Source: Rhodoferax sp. BLA1 (lineage in GTDB: Bacteria > Pseudomonadota > Gammaproteobacteria > Burkholderiales > Burkholderiaceae_C). Taken from it: a stretch of DNA of 64,000 bases. Positions within the stretch are counted from its first letter, which is position 1. Each line of letters begins with the position of its first letter. The notes beneath the pieces were generated by a model. That model was not told the DNA's origin. It saw nothing but the letters and a program-made list of their open reading frames with translations, and searched no databases. The stretch lies in assembly GCF_013416775.1 (NCBI RefSeq), contig NZ_SZVI01000006.1:1-64000 (forward strand), read 5' to 3'. A program made the translations under genes and the position numbers. Below are positions 1 through 8,866 of this stretch, in pieces.

Positions 1-50
1 CTCAGACATGCCAGTTGGCTCAGAAGTTTGGCGAAGTCCCTTTGGTTCAT
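1..50 (-). CDS. start of a probable transposase gene (runs off window)
   Basis: Only 16 complete codons are visible, beginning MNQRDFAKLLSQLACL and then leaving the window. The start is supported by a GGAGG ribosome site with ideal spacing. The pattern 'short helical N-terminus with xFAxLLxxL' is reminiscent of IS1595-type transposases, which is an inference from memory and not a database result. It is divergent from, and apparently inserted into, the deacetylase gene to its right. Confidence 0.4.
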   Translation of the reverse strand, partial: MNQRDFAKLLSQLACL

Positions 51-115
51 GTCGCACCTCCATCACCGCTCTTCTCCCACACTTTGGGTTGCTGTCCAGA
101 ACTTCAACAGCTAAT
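1..115 (-). mobile_element. edge of an insertion-sequence-like element (partial)
   Basis: The first ~115 bases do not match the deacetylase whose 3' part follows, although the reading frame stays open by chance. On the opposite strand there is a well-formed gene start: GGAGG at 61-57, six bases before an ATG at 50. This looks like the 5' end of a transposase gene running off the left edge, with ~65 bases of element terminus before the junction at about 105-119. The family cannot be fixed from so little sequence; IS1595/ISXO2-like is only a guess. No inverted repeat or target duplication can be checked because the other end lies outside the window. Confidence 0.45.
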
Positions 116-118
116 TCA

Positions 119-580
119 GACATAGCCTATGACAGCCTGCTGGAAGCCGGTTACAGCTACAGCTCCAGTATCTATCCAATAGCACACGACCATTACGGCA
201 TGCCGGATTCACCCCGATTTGCCTATGAAGTGCGACCCGGTCTGACCGAGATCCCGATCACCACGGTGCGCCTGTTTGAGCGCAACTTCCCCTCCAGTGG
301 TGGCGGTTACTTCCGGCTGTTGCCCTACCCGGTGTCACGCTGGCTGATCCAACGCGTCAACACGCGCGACCGGCAGCCCGGCATGTTTTATTTCCACCCC
401 TGGGAGATCGACCCCGACCAACCTCGCATTGCGGGCATCAACCGTAAGGCGCAGTTCCGCCACTACGTCAACATTGGGCAAACCCAGGCGCGCCTGGACC
501 GCCTGCTCAGTGATTTCAAGTGGGGCCGGGTGGACAAAGTGTTTTTGAACCAGATCACACCGTTGCCGCTGGCGGCCTGA
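119..580 (+). pseudogene. 3' part of XrtA-associated polysaccharide deacetylase (truncated)
   Basis: About 153 codons of the C-terminal half of the DUF3473-containing polysaccharide deacetylase found in XrtA/PEP-CTERM loci. Recognisable parts are LLEAGYSYSSSIYP, then HDHYGMPDSPR, and later FYFHPWEIDPDQPR. Family members remove acetyl groups from the nascent exopolysaccharide in the periplasm. The residues expected just upstream (the GFRAPSFS-type segment) are missing and are replaced by sequence that looks like an IS terminus. The gene is therefore probably interrupted, with its NodB catalytic half on the far side of the element. If no intact copy exists elsewhere, deacetylation by this enzyme is lost. 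The frame reads through to the FemAB-like gene 7 bases downstream. Confidence 0.75.
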
Positions 581-587
581 CATCGGC

Positions 588-1628
588 ATGACACAGGTTA
601 AACGCCTTTCACCCACCGACACAACCACCGCCCAGCGCTGGGATAAGTTTGTGTTGGCCTGCCCACAGGCCACTTTTTTCCACCGTGCCGGCTGGCAAAC
701 CATCGTCACCGATGTGTTCAAACACGACAGCTATTTTTTGTACGTGGAAGGTGCAGACGGCCAGATCGAAGGGGTGCTGCCGCTCGGCCATATCCACAGC
801 TGGCTGTTTGGCAACTCGCTGACCAGTCTGCCGTTTGCGGTCTATGGCGGCGCAGCGGCCAGCACTGAACAGGCAGCGGCGGCACTGGAGCAGGAAGCTC
901 AGAAAATCGCCAAAAGTCTGGGCGTAGACCACCTGGAACTGCGCCACGTGGACAACCGCCATCCCGACTGGCCGACGCAAGAGCTGTATGTGACCTTTCG
1001 CAAAGAGATCCTGCCGTCGGAAGAGGCCAACATGCTGGCCATACCGCGCAAACAACGCGCCATGGTGCGCAAAGGCATCAAGAACGAGCTGCGCAGCGAA
1101 ATCGACCCCAAGGTAGACCGCTTTTTTGCCCTGTTTGCCGACAACGTCCACCGCCACGGTACCCCGGCCTTGCCCAAGAAATACTTCCAGGCGCTCATGC
1201 GGGTGTTTGGCCCAGACTGCGAAGTACTCACCGTGGTCGCACCCGATGGCAAACCGCTGAGCAGTGTGCTGAGCTTTTACTTCCGCGATGAGGTGCTGCC
1301 CTATTACGCTGGAGATGACGAAGCCGCACGCGACCTGGCCGCCAACGACTTCAAATACTGGGAGCTGATGCGCCGCGCCTGCACACGCGGGCTCAAGGTA
1401 TTTGACTACGGCCGCAGCAAAAAAGACACCGGCCCTTACGCCTTCAAAAAAAACTGGGGCTTTGAGCCAACCCAGCTGCACTACGCATACCGACTGTACA
1501 AACGCGACGACATCCCGCAAAACAACCCGTCCAATGCCAAGTTCAAGCTGCTGATTAACACCTGGCGGCGTATGCCGATTGGCCTGGCCAACTGGCTAGG
1601 CCCGTTCATCGTACGTAACCTGGCCTGA
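588..1628 (+). CDS. FemAB-like protein, XrtA/PEP-CTERM associated
   Basis: A 346-residue cytoplasmic protein of the FemAB/GNAT superfamily, matching the XrtA-associated FemAB family in length and in segments such as 'FFHRAGWQTIV', 'KQRAMVRKGIKN' and 'FDYGRSKKDTGPYAFKKNWGF'. FemAB enzymes transfer an aminoacyl or acyl group from a carrier to an amino group. The substrate here is unknown but presumably a sugar or lipid intermediate of the locus. It sits between the deacetylase remnant and the EpsH1-associated glycosyltransferase, with gaps under 10 bases, so it is part of the same operon. No strong Shine-Dalgarno sequence precedes the ATG, so translation may be coupled to the upstream gene. Confidence 0.9.
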   Translation: MTQVKRLSPTDTTTAQRWDKFVLACPQATFFHRAGWQTIVTDVFKHDSYFLYVEGADGQIEGVLPLGHIHSWLFGNSLTSLPFAVYGGAAASTEQAAAALEQEAQKIAKSLGVDHLELRHVDNRHPDWPTQELYVTFRKEILPSEEANMLAIPRKQRAMVRKGIKNELRSEIDPKVDRFFALFADNVHRHGTPALPKKYFQALMRVFGPDCEVLTVVAPDGKPLSSVLSFYFRDEVLPYYAGDDEAARDLAANDFKYWELMRRACTRGLKVFDYGRSKKDTGPYAFKKNWGFEPTQLHYAYRLYKRDDIPQNNPSNAKFKLLINTWRRMPIGLANWLGPFIVRNLA

Positions 1629-1636
1629 GGCAGCAC

Positions 1637-2857
1637 ATGGGCAAGCTGCTTTACCTGGTGCACCGCCTGCCCTATCCACCCAACAAGGGTGACAAGGTGC
1701 GCTCTTACCATTTGCTCAAACACCTGACACAACAGCACCGGGTGTTTCTGGGCACCTTCATCGACGACCCGGCGGACGAGGTTTACCTCGACACGGTACG
1801 TGGGCTCTGCCCGGATCTGTTTGTGGCCCGCCTGCACCCGCGCAGCGCCAAATTGCGCAGCCTCGTCGGGTTGCTCACCGGGCAATCGCTCAGCCAGCAC
1901 TACTACCAACATGCCGGCTTGCAAAGCTGGGTAAAACAAACACTGGCCGAGCACAACATCAACGCCGTGGTGATTTTCTCGTCAGTCATGGCGCAGTACA
2001 TCCAGGTGTCGTCCAAAGTGCCGATGCTGGTGGACTTTGTGGACGTGGACTCGGCCAAATGGACCCAATACGCGCCCGACCACCGCTGGCCGCTGTCCTG
2101 GCTGTACCGACGCGAAGGTGAACGACTGCTGGCCTTCGAGCGCAGTGTGGCCCAGCGCGCCCAGCGCTCATTCTTTGTGACCGACAACGAAGCAGCCATG
2201 TTCAGGCAGCTGGCGCCGGAAAGCGCCTGTACCGTCGAGGCCATCAGCAACGGGGTCGATGCCGAGTTTTTTGCTCCTGAGCCGAGCCGACCATCCCCTT
2301 TTGCTGGCACAACTGATCAGCAGAAACCCATCCCGCTGGTGTTTACCGGTGCCATGGACTACTGGCCTAACATCGATGCCGTGACCTGGTTTGTGACCGA
2401 CATGCTACCGACGCTGCGCCAACAGTGGCCACAGCTGTGTTTTTACATCGTGGGCCGCAGCCCGCCACCCGCGGTGCAGGCGCTGGCCGGCCCGGGCGTG
2501 GTGGTGACCGGCACGGTGCCCGATGTGCGACCCTATCTGCAGCACGCGGCGGTGGTGGTGGCGCCTTTGCGGGTGGCACGGGGCATTCAGAACAAGATTC
2601 TGGAGGCCATGGCCATGGCCCGACCAGTGGTGGCATCTGACTCGTGTGCACAGGCCATCCATGCCGAATCTGAGACCGAGTTGTTGTCCGCCACCAACCC
2701 GCCCGACTTCGTCGTCCAGATCAGCGCCTTGTTGGCCTCACCTGAGCGCAGTGCGCGTGTAGGCAATGCCGGGCGACAACGGGTGCTCAGTGATTACAGT
2801 TGGTCTGCCCACTTGTCCAAAATCGACACCTATCTGAACCCGAAGGCCCATCCATGA
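1637..2857 (+). CDS. glycosyltransferase, PEP-CTERM/EpsH1-associated (TIGR03087-like)
   Basis: A 406-residue GT-B fold glycosyltransferase. The N-terminus 'LYLVHRLPYPPNKGDKVR' and the middle 'LVFTGAMDYWPNIDAV' are characteristic of the sugar transferase family linked to XrtA (TIGR03087). The C-terminal half carries the GT4 nucleotide-sugar site pattern ending in 'KILEAMAMARPVVAS'. It should act on the cytoplasmic face of the inner membrane and add one sugar to the lipid-linked repeat. Its TGA overlaps the ATG of the exosortase gene (ATGA), showing translational coupling in the core operon. Confidence 0.92.
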   Translation: MGKLLYLVHRLPYPPNKGDKVRSYHLLKHLTQQHRVFLGTFIDDPADEVYLDTVRGLCPDLFVARLHPRSAKLRSLVGLLTGQSLSQHYYQHAGLQSWVKQTLAEHNINAVVIFSSVMAQYIQVSSKVPMLVDFVDVDSAKWTQYAPDHRWPLSWLYRREGERLLAFERSVAQRAQRSFFVTDNEAAMFRQLAPESACTVEAISNGVDAEFFAPEPSRPSPFAGTTDQQKPIPLVFTGAMDYWPNIDAVTWFVTDMLPTLRQQWPQLCFYIVGRSPPPAVQALAGPGVVVTGTVPDVRPYLQHAAVVVAPLRVARGIQNKILEAMAMARPVVASDSCAQAIHAESETELLSATNPPDFVVQISALLASPERSARVGNAGRQRVLSDYSWSAHLSKIDTYLNPKAHP

Positions 2858-4443
2858 CCCCTGCTGTGCAACTCAAACCTCAACACCACTGGCCCCGTGC
2901 CGGTCTGTTGTTTGGCTTGCTGGCGGTCGTTTTGGTGGCGCTGTACTTTGACACTGCCAGTGCCATGGTGGGCATCTGGTGGCGCTCCGAGACCTTCACC
3001 CACGGCTTCCTGGTGCTACCGCTGGTGCTGTGGATGGTGTGGCGCCGCCGCTTACATCTGTCCCATCTTCAACCTCAGCCCAGCGCCTGGGGTCTGGCGG
3101 CGCTGCTGTTGGTCGGTTTTGGCTGGCTGCTGGGTGACCTTGTCGCGGTAAACGCGCTGACGCAACTGGCGTTTGTGGCCATGCTGGCGCTGCTGGTGCC
3201 AACTTTGCTAGGGCTGGCGGTGGCACGTTCGCTGCTGTTCCCGCTGACTTTCCTGTTTTTTGCGGTGCCATTTGGCGAATTCGCCATGCCCCAGCTGATG
3301 GCATGGACTGCCGATTTCACCGTGCTGGCCTTGCGCCTGAGTGGTATTCCGGTCTACCGCGAGGGTCTGCAGTTTGTCATCCCCTCGGGCAACTGGTCGG
3401 TGGTGGAAGCCTGCAGTGGCGTGCGTTACCTGATTGCCTCACTCACCGTGGGCACCCTGTTTGCCTACCTGAACTACCAGTCCTCAAAACGACGGGTGTT
3501 GTTCATCATCGTCTCGATCCTGGTCCCGGTGCTGGCCAACTGGTTGCGTGCCTACATGATCGTGATGCTGGGCCACCTGTCTGGTAACAAGCTGGCCGCC
3601 GGGGTCGACCACATCATCTACGGCTGGGTATTTTTTGGCTTTGTCATTTTGCTGATGTTTTGGATCGGTGCACGCTGGTCCGAGCCGGAACCCAGTGTCA
3701 GCGCGGCCGACATCGACTCGGTCACCCTCAACAAGCCTCTGCCGGGCGGCACCCCAATGACACGTCCCCGGTTCGAGCTGTTTACGCTGCTGGCAGCGCT
3801 GATCCTGGCCTGGCCACTGGCCGCACGCTTGGCTCTGGATCACAACAACGCGACTGCGCCGGTACAGCTATCGGCACCAGCCGAGTTGTCGACCAATTGG
3901 GTGGCAGATACCAGTGCGCCGGCCATCTTTGAACCCGCTTTCCAGAACCCGTCGGCAAGTCTCAATACCAGCTATGGCCAGGGTGAACAGCGTGTTGGCC
4001 TGTATCTCGGTTATTACCGTCAGCAAAACTACCAACGTAAACTGGTCAGTTCTCAAAACGTGCTGGTCCAGTCCCAAGATCCCCTCTGGGCGCAGGTGGT
4101 CAGCGGCACTTCATCCATTACTTTTAATAGCAAACAAGTCAATATCCGTCAGGGTGAACTGCGAAAAGTATCCGTATCCGCCAGTCCCACCGATGAACGT
4201 CTGATTGCCTGGCAGCTGTATTGGGTCAATGGTCAACTCACGGCCAGCGACATCCATGCCAAGCTGTACGGCGCGCTGCAGCGACTGCTGGGACGGGGTG
4301 ACGACTCCGCTGTCGTGATCCTCTACACCCACAAAGGCCAAGGTGCAGAAGGTGCGGAGCGCCTGCAGCGTTTTGTGCAGGCCAATGGGCCACGCATCAT
4401 CGCGTTGCTGGAAACCGCCCAACACACCCCAACCCATCCCTGA
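2854..4443 (+). CDS. xrtA: exosortase A fused to EpsI domain
   Basis: A 529-residue inner-membrane transpeptidase that processes PEP-CTERM proteins. The start is placed at the ATG overlapping the previous stop, because a longer reading frame from 2800 would add unrelated residues. About eight membrane segments fill residues ~18-290. The exosortase catalytic triad is visible: Cys187 in VVEACSGVRYL, Arg232 in ANWLRAY and His253 in GVDHIIYGW. From about residue 302 (MTRPRFELF) a second part begins with one membrane anchor and an EpsI-type (DUF3485) periplasmic domain, so EpsH and EpsI are one chain, as is common for XrtA. The likely substrate in this window is the PEP-CTERM protein at 51.2-52.0 kb. 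Confidence 0.95.
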   Translation: MTPAVQLKPQHHWPRAGLLFGLLAVVLVALYFDTASAMVGIWWRSETFTHGFLVLPLVLWMVWRRRLHLSHLQPQPSAWGLAALLLVGFGWLLGDLVAVNALTQLAFVAMLALLVPTLLGLAVARSLLFPLTFLFFAVPFGEFAMPQLMAWTADFTVLALRLSGIPVYREGLQFVIPSGNWSVVEACSGVRYLIASLTVGTLFAYLNYQSSKRRVLFIIVSILVPVLANWLRAYMIVMLGHLSGNKLAAGVDHIIYGWVFFGFVILLMFWIGARWSEPEPSVSAADIDSVTLNKPLPGGTPMTRPRFELFTLLAALILAWPLAARLALDHNNATAPVQLSAPAELSTNWVADTSAPAIFEPAFQNPSASLNTSYGQGEQRVGLYLGYYRQQNYQRKLVSSQNVLVQSQDPLWAQVVSGTSSITFNSKQVNIRQGELRKVSVSASPTDERLIAWQLYWVNGQLTASDIHAKLYGALQRLLGRGDDSAVVILYTHKGQGAEGAERLQRFVQANGPRIIALLETAQHTPTHP

Positions 4444-4452
4444 GCAAAAACT

Positions 4453-6360
4453 ATGTGTGGCATCGCCGGACTTTTTGACACGCGCGGCAAACGCGACTTT
4501 GCGCCCAAACTGATGGAGCGTATCAACAACGTGCAGGCCCACCGCGGCCCGGATGAACTCGGCCTGCACCTGGAGCCAGGCCTAGCCTTTGGTCACCGGC
4601 GCCTGTCGGTGATCGACCTCTCCACCGGGCAACAGCCGCTGTTCAACGAAGACCACAGCGTGGCCATCGTCTTCAACGGCGAGATCTACAACTACCAAGC
4701 ACTGACCACCGAGCTAAAAGCGCTGGGCCATGTGTTTCGCACCCGCAGCGACACCGAGGTCATCATCCACGCCTGGGAAGCCTGGGGCGAGGCCTGTGTG
4801 CAGCACCTGCGCGGCATGTTTGCTTTTGCCGTGTGGGACCGCAACCAACAAACGCTGTTTCTGGCGCGTGACCGAATGGGCGTCAAGCCGATGTTCTACG
4901 CGCTGCTCAACGATGGCAGCTTTATTTTTGGCTCCGAGCTTAAGGTCATCACCGCGCACCCAGACTTTGTCCGCAACATCGACCCGCTGGCAGTGGAAGA
5001 GTACTTTGCGCTGGGCTACGTGGCCGACCCGCGTTGCATCTACACCGGTGCGCACAAGCTGGCGCCAGCACACACCCTGACGCTGCGCCATGGCCAGGGC
5101 TTGCCAGAGCCCAAATCTTATTGGGACGTGGTCTTCACACTGGACAACACCATCAGCGCCGAAGATGCGGTGCATGAACTGCGCGCACGCTTGGACGAAT
5201 CGATTCGACTGCGCCTGATGGCCGAGGTGCCGCTGGGGGCCTTCCTGTCCGGTGGCGTGGACTCCAGCGCTGTGGTGGCCACCATGGCCAGTGTGTCGAC
5301 CACCCAGGTGCGCACCTGCGCCATCGGTTTTGACGACCCCAAGTTCAACGAATCCGCTTTTGCCCAGCAGGTGGCCGAGCGTTACCACACCGACCACCAC
5401 CTGGAAATTGTCAAAAGCGACGACTTCGACCTGATCGACACCCTGGCCAGGCTGTACGACGAACCTTTTGCCGACAGTTCCGCCATCCCGACCTACCGCG
5501 TTTGCCAGCTGGCGCGCAAACATGTCACCGTGGCTCTGTCGGGTGATGGTGGTGACGAGAGTTTTGGCGGCTACCGGCGCTACCGCCTGCACGCTGCCGA
5601 GGAGCGTGCCCGCAACATGGTGCCTCTGGGCCTGCGCCAGCCGCTGTTTGGCGCACTGGGCCAGCTGTTTCCCAAGCTGGACTGGGCACCACGTATGTTC
5701 CGCGCCAAAACCACCTTGCAGGCGCTGGCGTTGAACTCCACCCAGGCCTATTTACACAGCGTCTCGGTGCTACGTTCTGATGAGCGTGAGGCCCTTTATT
5801 CATCAGGGTTCAAGCGCGCTTTAGCTGGATACCGTGCGAAAGAAGTGTTCAAACACCACGCAGCCAAGGCCAACACCACCGACCCGCTGGCGCTGGTGCA
5901 GTACCTGGACTACAAAACTTGGTTGGTCGGTGACATCAATACCAAGGTGGACCGTGCCAGCATGGCGCACTCGCTCGAAGTGCGTGAACCGCTGATGGAC
6001 CATGAGCTCATCGAATGGCTGGCCACCCTGCCCAGCGAGCTCAAGATCAAGGGCAAGGAAGGCAAATGGCTGCTCAAAAAAGCCTTTGAGCCCAGCCTGC
6101 CCAACGATGTGTTGTACCGGCCCAAGATGGGGTTCTCGGTGCCCTTGGCCAAGTGGTTGCGTGGCCCCTTGCGCGAGCGCTTGCAACAAGCCGTGCTGGG
6201 GCCACAGTTGGAGGCCACCGGCTACTTCAACACCGACACGCTGCACACCATGGTGCGCCAACACTTGAGCGGCCAGCGCGACCACTCGGCACCGCTGTGG
6301 ACCTTGCTGATGTTTGACGCGTTTTTGCGGCAGGCAGCAGAGCTGCCTGATGTTTTGTAG
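4453..6360 (+). CDS. asnB: asparagine synthetase-like amidotransferase, XrtA-associated
   Basis: A 635-residue glutamine-dependent amidotransferase of the AsnB type. The N-terminal nucleophile hydrolase starts MCGIAGLFD, so Cys2 is exposed after Met removal. The synthetase domain has the PPi loop SGGVDSS at residues 266-272 and SGDGGDESFGGY further on. Family members in XrtA loci (exosortase A-associated amidotransferase 1) probably amidate a carboxyl group of a uronic acid or other glycan component rather than aspartate; that is an inference from context. WecC-made ManNAcA or the uronic acid from the 57.9-kb epimerase would be plausible targets. It follows xrtA by 9 bases and ends the core operon before a palindromic repeat. 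Confidence 0.92.
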   Translation: MCGIAGLFDTRGKRDFAPKLMERINNVQAHRGPDELGLHLEPGLAFGHRRLSVIDLSTGQQPLFNEDHSVAIVFNGEIYNYQALTTELKALGHVFRTRSDTEVIIHAWEAWGEACVQHLRGMFAFAVWDRNQQTLFLARDRMGVKPMFYALLNDGSFIFGSELKVITAHPDFVRNIDPLAVEEYFALGYVADPRCIYTGAHKLAPAHTLTLRHGQGLPEPKSYWDVVFTLDNTISAEDAVHELRARLDESIRLRLMAEVPLGAFLSGGVDSSAVVATMASVSTTQVRTCAIGFDDPKFNESAFAQQVAERYHTDHHLEIVKSDDFDLIDTLARLYDEPFADSSAIPTYRVCQLARKHVTVALSGDGGDESFGGYRRYRLHAAEERARNMVPLGLRQPLFGALGQLFPKLDWAPRMFRAKTTLQALALNSTQAYLHSVSVLRSDEREALYSSGFKRALAGYRAKEVFKHHAAKANTTDPLALVQYLDYKTWLVGDINTKVDRASMAHSLEVREPLMDHELIEWLATLPSELKIKGKEGKWLLKKAFEPSLPNDVLYRPKMGFSVPLAKWLRGPLRERLQQAVLGPQLEATGYFNTDTLHTMVRQHLSGQRDHSAPLWTLLMFDAFLRQAAELPDVL

Positions 6361-6363
6361 CCA

Positions 6364-6405
6364 AATTAGTCTTTAGCCCTTATAAAACATGGGCATGTTG
6401 CTATT
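6364..6405 (-). repeat. dispersed intergenic palindromic repeat, copy 1
   Basis: It begins 3 bases after the asnB-like stop codon. Read on the - strand it has the family layout: AATAGC, then a stem CCC...TTTATAAGGG, then GGGCTAAAG and a T-rich end. Other copies lie at 13.4, 21.9, 26.5, 49.75, 51.1 and 61.6 kb, with a half copy inside the 60.28-kb gene. The stem could fold in RNA and act as a weak terminator or 3' stabiliser. Confidence 0.7.
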
Positions 6406-6429
6406 GAATCAAAAGTATTCAATCTGAGT

Positions 6430-7401
6430 ATGAACACCCGTCAGCGCCCGTGGACCGTGGTCATTTTTGCCTGCCGGGAGTCTTTGTCCCAGTTACGGCA
6501 AACGCTGGATGCCGCAAAGGTATCTGCCACCTCATGCGCGGTGATCCATGTCCTGATCAACGGCAACTCGGCATTGGCCAGCGCCTTTGCGCAAGATCTG
6601 ACTCAGCGGCAAGTGAGCTCCACCAAAGATGAGGGTGGCCCCGCAGTCCAGGTCTGGTCCATCCCTCTGGGTGACAAAGCCAACGCATGGAACCAATACA
6701 TCCATCAAATCTGGGCCGGTGAGGAAATTGCTTTTTTTATCGATGGTTATGTCAGAGTCAAGGCCAATGCCATTGAACTACTTGGACATGCTGTGATCAA
6801 CAACGACCATGCACTCGGAGGTAGCGGTGTACCCACCATGGGACGAACAGCCATGGCGTTGCGGCAAGACATCATCACTAATTTGGGCTTTCACGGTAAC
6901 TTTTGCTGCATCAAAGGCGCGGCAATTCGGCAAATGCGCGATCAACACATCCGCTTGCCCATGGGTTTGTACCGCACCGACGGTCTGATGAGAGCCATCC
7001 TCGTGTACTCACTTGACCCCGGTAGACACGCTTGGGATGAGTCGCGCATCCACGTTCACCCCGACGCAACCTGGCAAATCGACCCGGCTCACTGGTGGCA
7101 TATTCAGGACGTGCATGCCTTCTTCAAACGCTATTTTCGGCAGCTTCGAGGCACACTGGAAAATGCCGCACTCAAGGACCACCTAACCCGCCGTCGACGC
7201 TCACCGGCAGAATTGCCGGCCACGGCCCGAAATCTGGTTCTGGAGTGGGCGATGCGATACCCAGATGACTTCAAACGCATAACGCGTAAAAATGTACTGG
7301 CAAAACAAGCACTCGCGTCATTTCAGTCTGTCGGTTTGATGCCAAGTCACACCATTAAGCCAACCCTCGTTTGGCACCATGACACCCAAACCACAAGTTA
7401 G
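6430..7401 (+). CDS. GT2-like glycosyltransferase (uncertain family)
   Basis: A 323-residue soluble protein. It resembles the GT-A fold of family 2 enzymes: a beta-strand opening 'WTVVIFACRE', a 'GDKANAWNQ' segment as in GT2 nucleotide binding, and 'EIAFFIDGYVRVKANAI', where a DG replaces the usual DxD. A basic stretch, HLTRRRRSP, lies near residue 255. It most likely adds a sugar to the repeat unit, but no specific family can be named. It starts a new transcription block after the repeat at 6.37 kb and overlaps the flippase gene by 23 bases, so the two are probably translationally coupled. Confidence 0.6.
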   Translation: MNTRQRPWTVVIFACRESLSQLRQTLDAAKVSATSCAVIHVLINGNSALASAFAQDLTQRQVSSTKDEGGPAVQVWSIPLGDKANAWNQYIHQIWAGEEIAFFIDGYVRVKANAIELLGHAVINNDHALGGSGVPTMGRTAMALRQDIITNLGFHGNFCCIKGAAIRQMRDQHIRLPMGLYRTDGLMRAILVYSLDPGRHAWDESRIHVHPDATWQIDPAHWWHIQDVHAFFKRYFRQLRGTLENAALKDHLTRRRRSPAELPATARNLVLEWAMRYPDDFKRITRKNVLAKQALASFQSVGLMPSHTIKPTLVWHHDTQTTS

Positions 7402-8848
7402 TCCCAAGCGGGCCCTGATATCAGGGGCTTTCTGGACCGTGGGCACACGCTGGATGGTCAAGGGGCTGGGCTTTGTCAGTACCCTGATAGTTGCGCGTTT
7501 GTTGCTTCCCGCAGACTACGGCATTGTGGCCATGGCCACCCTGGCAGCCGGCCTGATCCAGGCCATGCTGGACTTTGGTGCCTCTACCGCGCTGCTGCGC
7601 AAAGGCGCGGTGACCCAGGCTGAGATCGATTCAGCCTGGACCTTGCGCCTGCTGGAAGGCTGTGCCATTGGCTTGCTTCTGCTTGGCGTGGCCCAACCCA
7701 GCGCCTTGTATTTCAAAGAACCCCGCGTTGAAGCGGTGATGTGGGTGCTGGCAGCCTGCATGGTCATCAGCAGCGCATCCAATATCGGCTTCACCCTGGC
7801 GCAGAAGGAATTCAATTTTTCGCTGCAGTTCCGTCACAACCTGATCTGCAAATCCATGGGTGTTTTCTCCACCATCGCTGCCGCGTACCTGTTGCGTGAC
7901 TACCGCGCCCTGGTCATTGGTGTAGTGACCGGTTATGTCAGCGGATGCGTCATGAGCTACGTCATGCACCCCTACCGCCCCCGCTGGAACACGACCCAGA
8001 TTGGCGAGATCTGGGCGGTGACCAAATGGCTCATGCTGGCCGGAGTGGGGGGGTTCTTTCTGCGAAAAAGTGACGAACTGATTGCCGCACGCATCGGCAC
8101 CACAGGGGAATATGGGCTCTACAACGTGGGCGCAGACCTGGGCCAATTGCCCACCGGAGAACTCGGGCCAGCCATGCTGCGGGCTTTTTTGCCGGTCCTG
8201 TCCTCGATCCAGGACGATGTGGCCCGCACCAACCAGGCGGTGCTCAAGACCCTGTCTGCTGTCAACACCATCACCCTGCCGGTGGGTTTGGGCTTTGCGG
8301 CGGTGGCGACTCCGGCGACCGTGCTCCTGCTGGGTGCCCAATGGGTGGAAGCTGCCCCATTTGTTGCCTTGTTTGCGCTGGCTGGTGTCGTGCAATTTGC
8401 TGCGTCGCCACTCTCAACGCTGCTGGTTCTGCGGGGACACACACGTTTACAAAACCACATTGTGTGGGCTGAATTTGCGGTGTTTGTGCTGTGCAGCCTG
8501 GTTTTGGTGCCGCAGCTCCATCTGCCTGGCTTGGTTTGGGCACGCATTGCAGCCAGCGGTGTCAATGCCATGGTCACGGCACTGTGCGCCAGCTTGTATT
8601 GCAAGCTTGCACTCAGTGCCATGGTCAAGGTGCTGCTGCGTCCCACACTAGGTGCTGTCAGCATGTATCTTCTGGTCAGCCTGGTGATGCCATGGGTGCC
8701 TGGCAGCGCCTGGAGTCTGGCGATTTGCGTCACGCTGGGCGCCTTGGCCTACACAAGCTGGACCCTTCTCACCTGGTTTGCCGCAGGCAGGCCAGAGGGG
8801 CTGGAGTCGACCATCTACGACTTTTTGGCATCTGGCAAACGCGCCTGA
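7379..8848 (+). CDS. Wzx-type polysaccharide flippase (copy 1)
   Basis: A 489-residue integral membrane protein of the MOP/PST superfamily (Wzx/TuaB type) with about 12-14 hydrophobic segments. Such proteins flip undecaprenyl-linked oligosaccharides across the inner membrane. Landmarks are the basic N-terminus, 'ARLLLPADYGIVAMA', 'SDELIAARIGTTGEYGLYNVGADLGQLPTGELGP' split by membrane turns, and 'RPEGLEST' at the end. It is a clear paralogue of the protein at 41779-43269, with the same length and the same landmark sequences along the whole chain. It overlaps the GT2-like gene upstream and is followed by a GT25 gene. Confidence 0.92.
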   Translation: MTPKPQVSPKRALISGAFWTVGTRWMVKGLGFVSTLIVARLLLPADYGIVAMATLAAGLIQAMLDFGASTALLRKGAVTQAEIDSAWTLRLLEGCAIGLLLLGVAQPSALYFKEPRVEAVMWVLAACMVISSASNIGFTLAQKEFNFSLQFRHNLICKSMGVFSTIAAAYLLRDYRALVIGVVTGYVSGCVMSYVMHPYRPRWNTTQIGEIWAVTKWLMLAGVGGFFLRKSDELIAARIGTTGEYGLYNVGADLGQLPTGELGPAMLRAFLPVLSSIQDDVARTNQAVLKTLSAVNTITLPVGLGFAAVATPATVLLLGAQWVEAAPFVALFALAGVVQFAASPLSTLLVLRGHTRLQNHIVWAEFAVFVLCSLVLVPQLHLPGLVWARIAASGVNAMVTALCASLYCKLALSAMVKVLLRPTLGAVSMYLLVSLVMPWVPGSAWSLAICVTLGALAYTSWTLLTWFAAGRPEGLESTIYDFLASGKRA

Positions 8849-8866
8849 TGCCACAGGAGACACAGC

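Noticed and set aside
609..1520. Long - strand open frame opposite the FemAB-like gene
   Set aside because: It is a shadow frame from GC-rich codon bias, with no family-like sequence and a true gene on the other strand.
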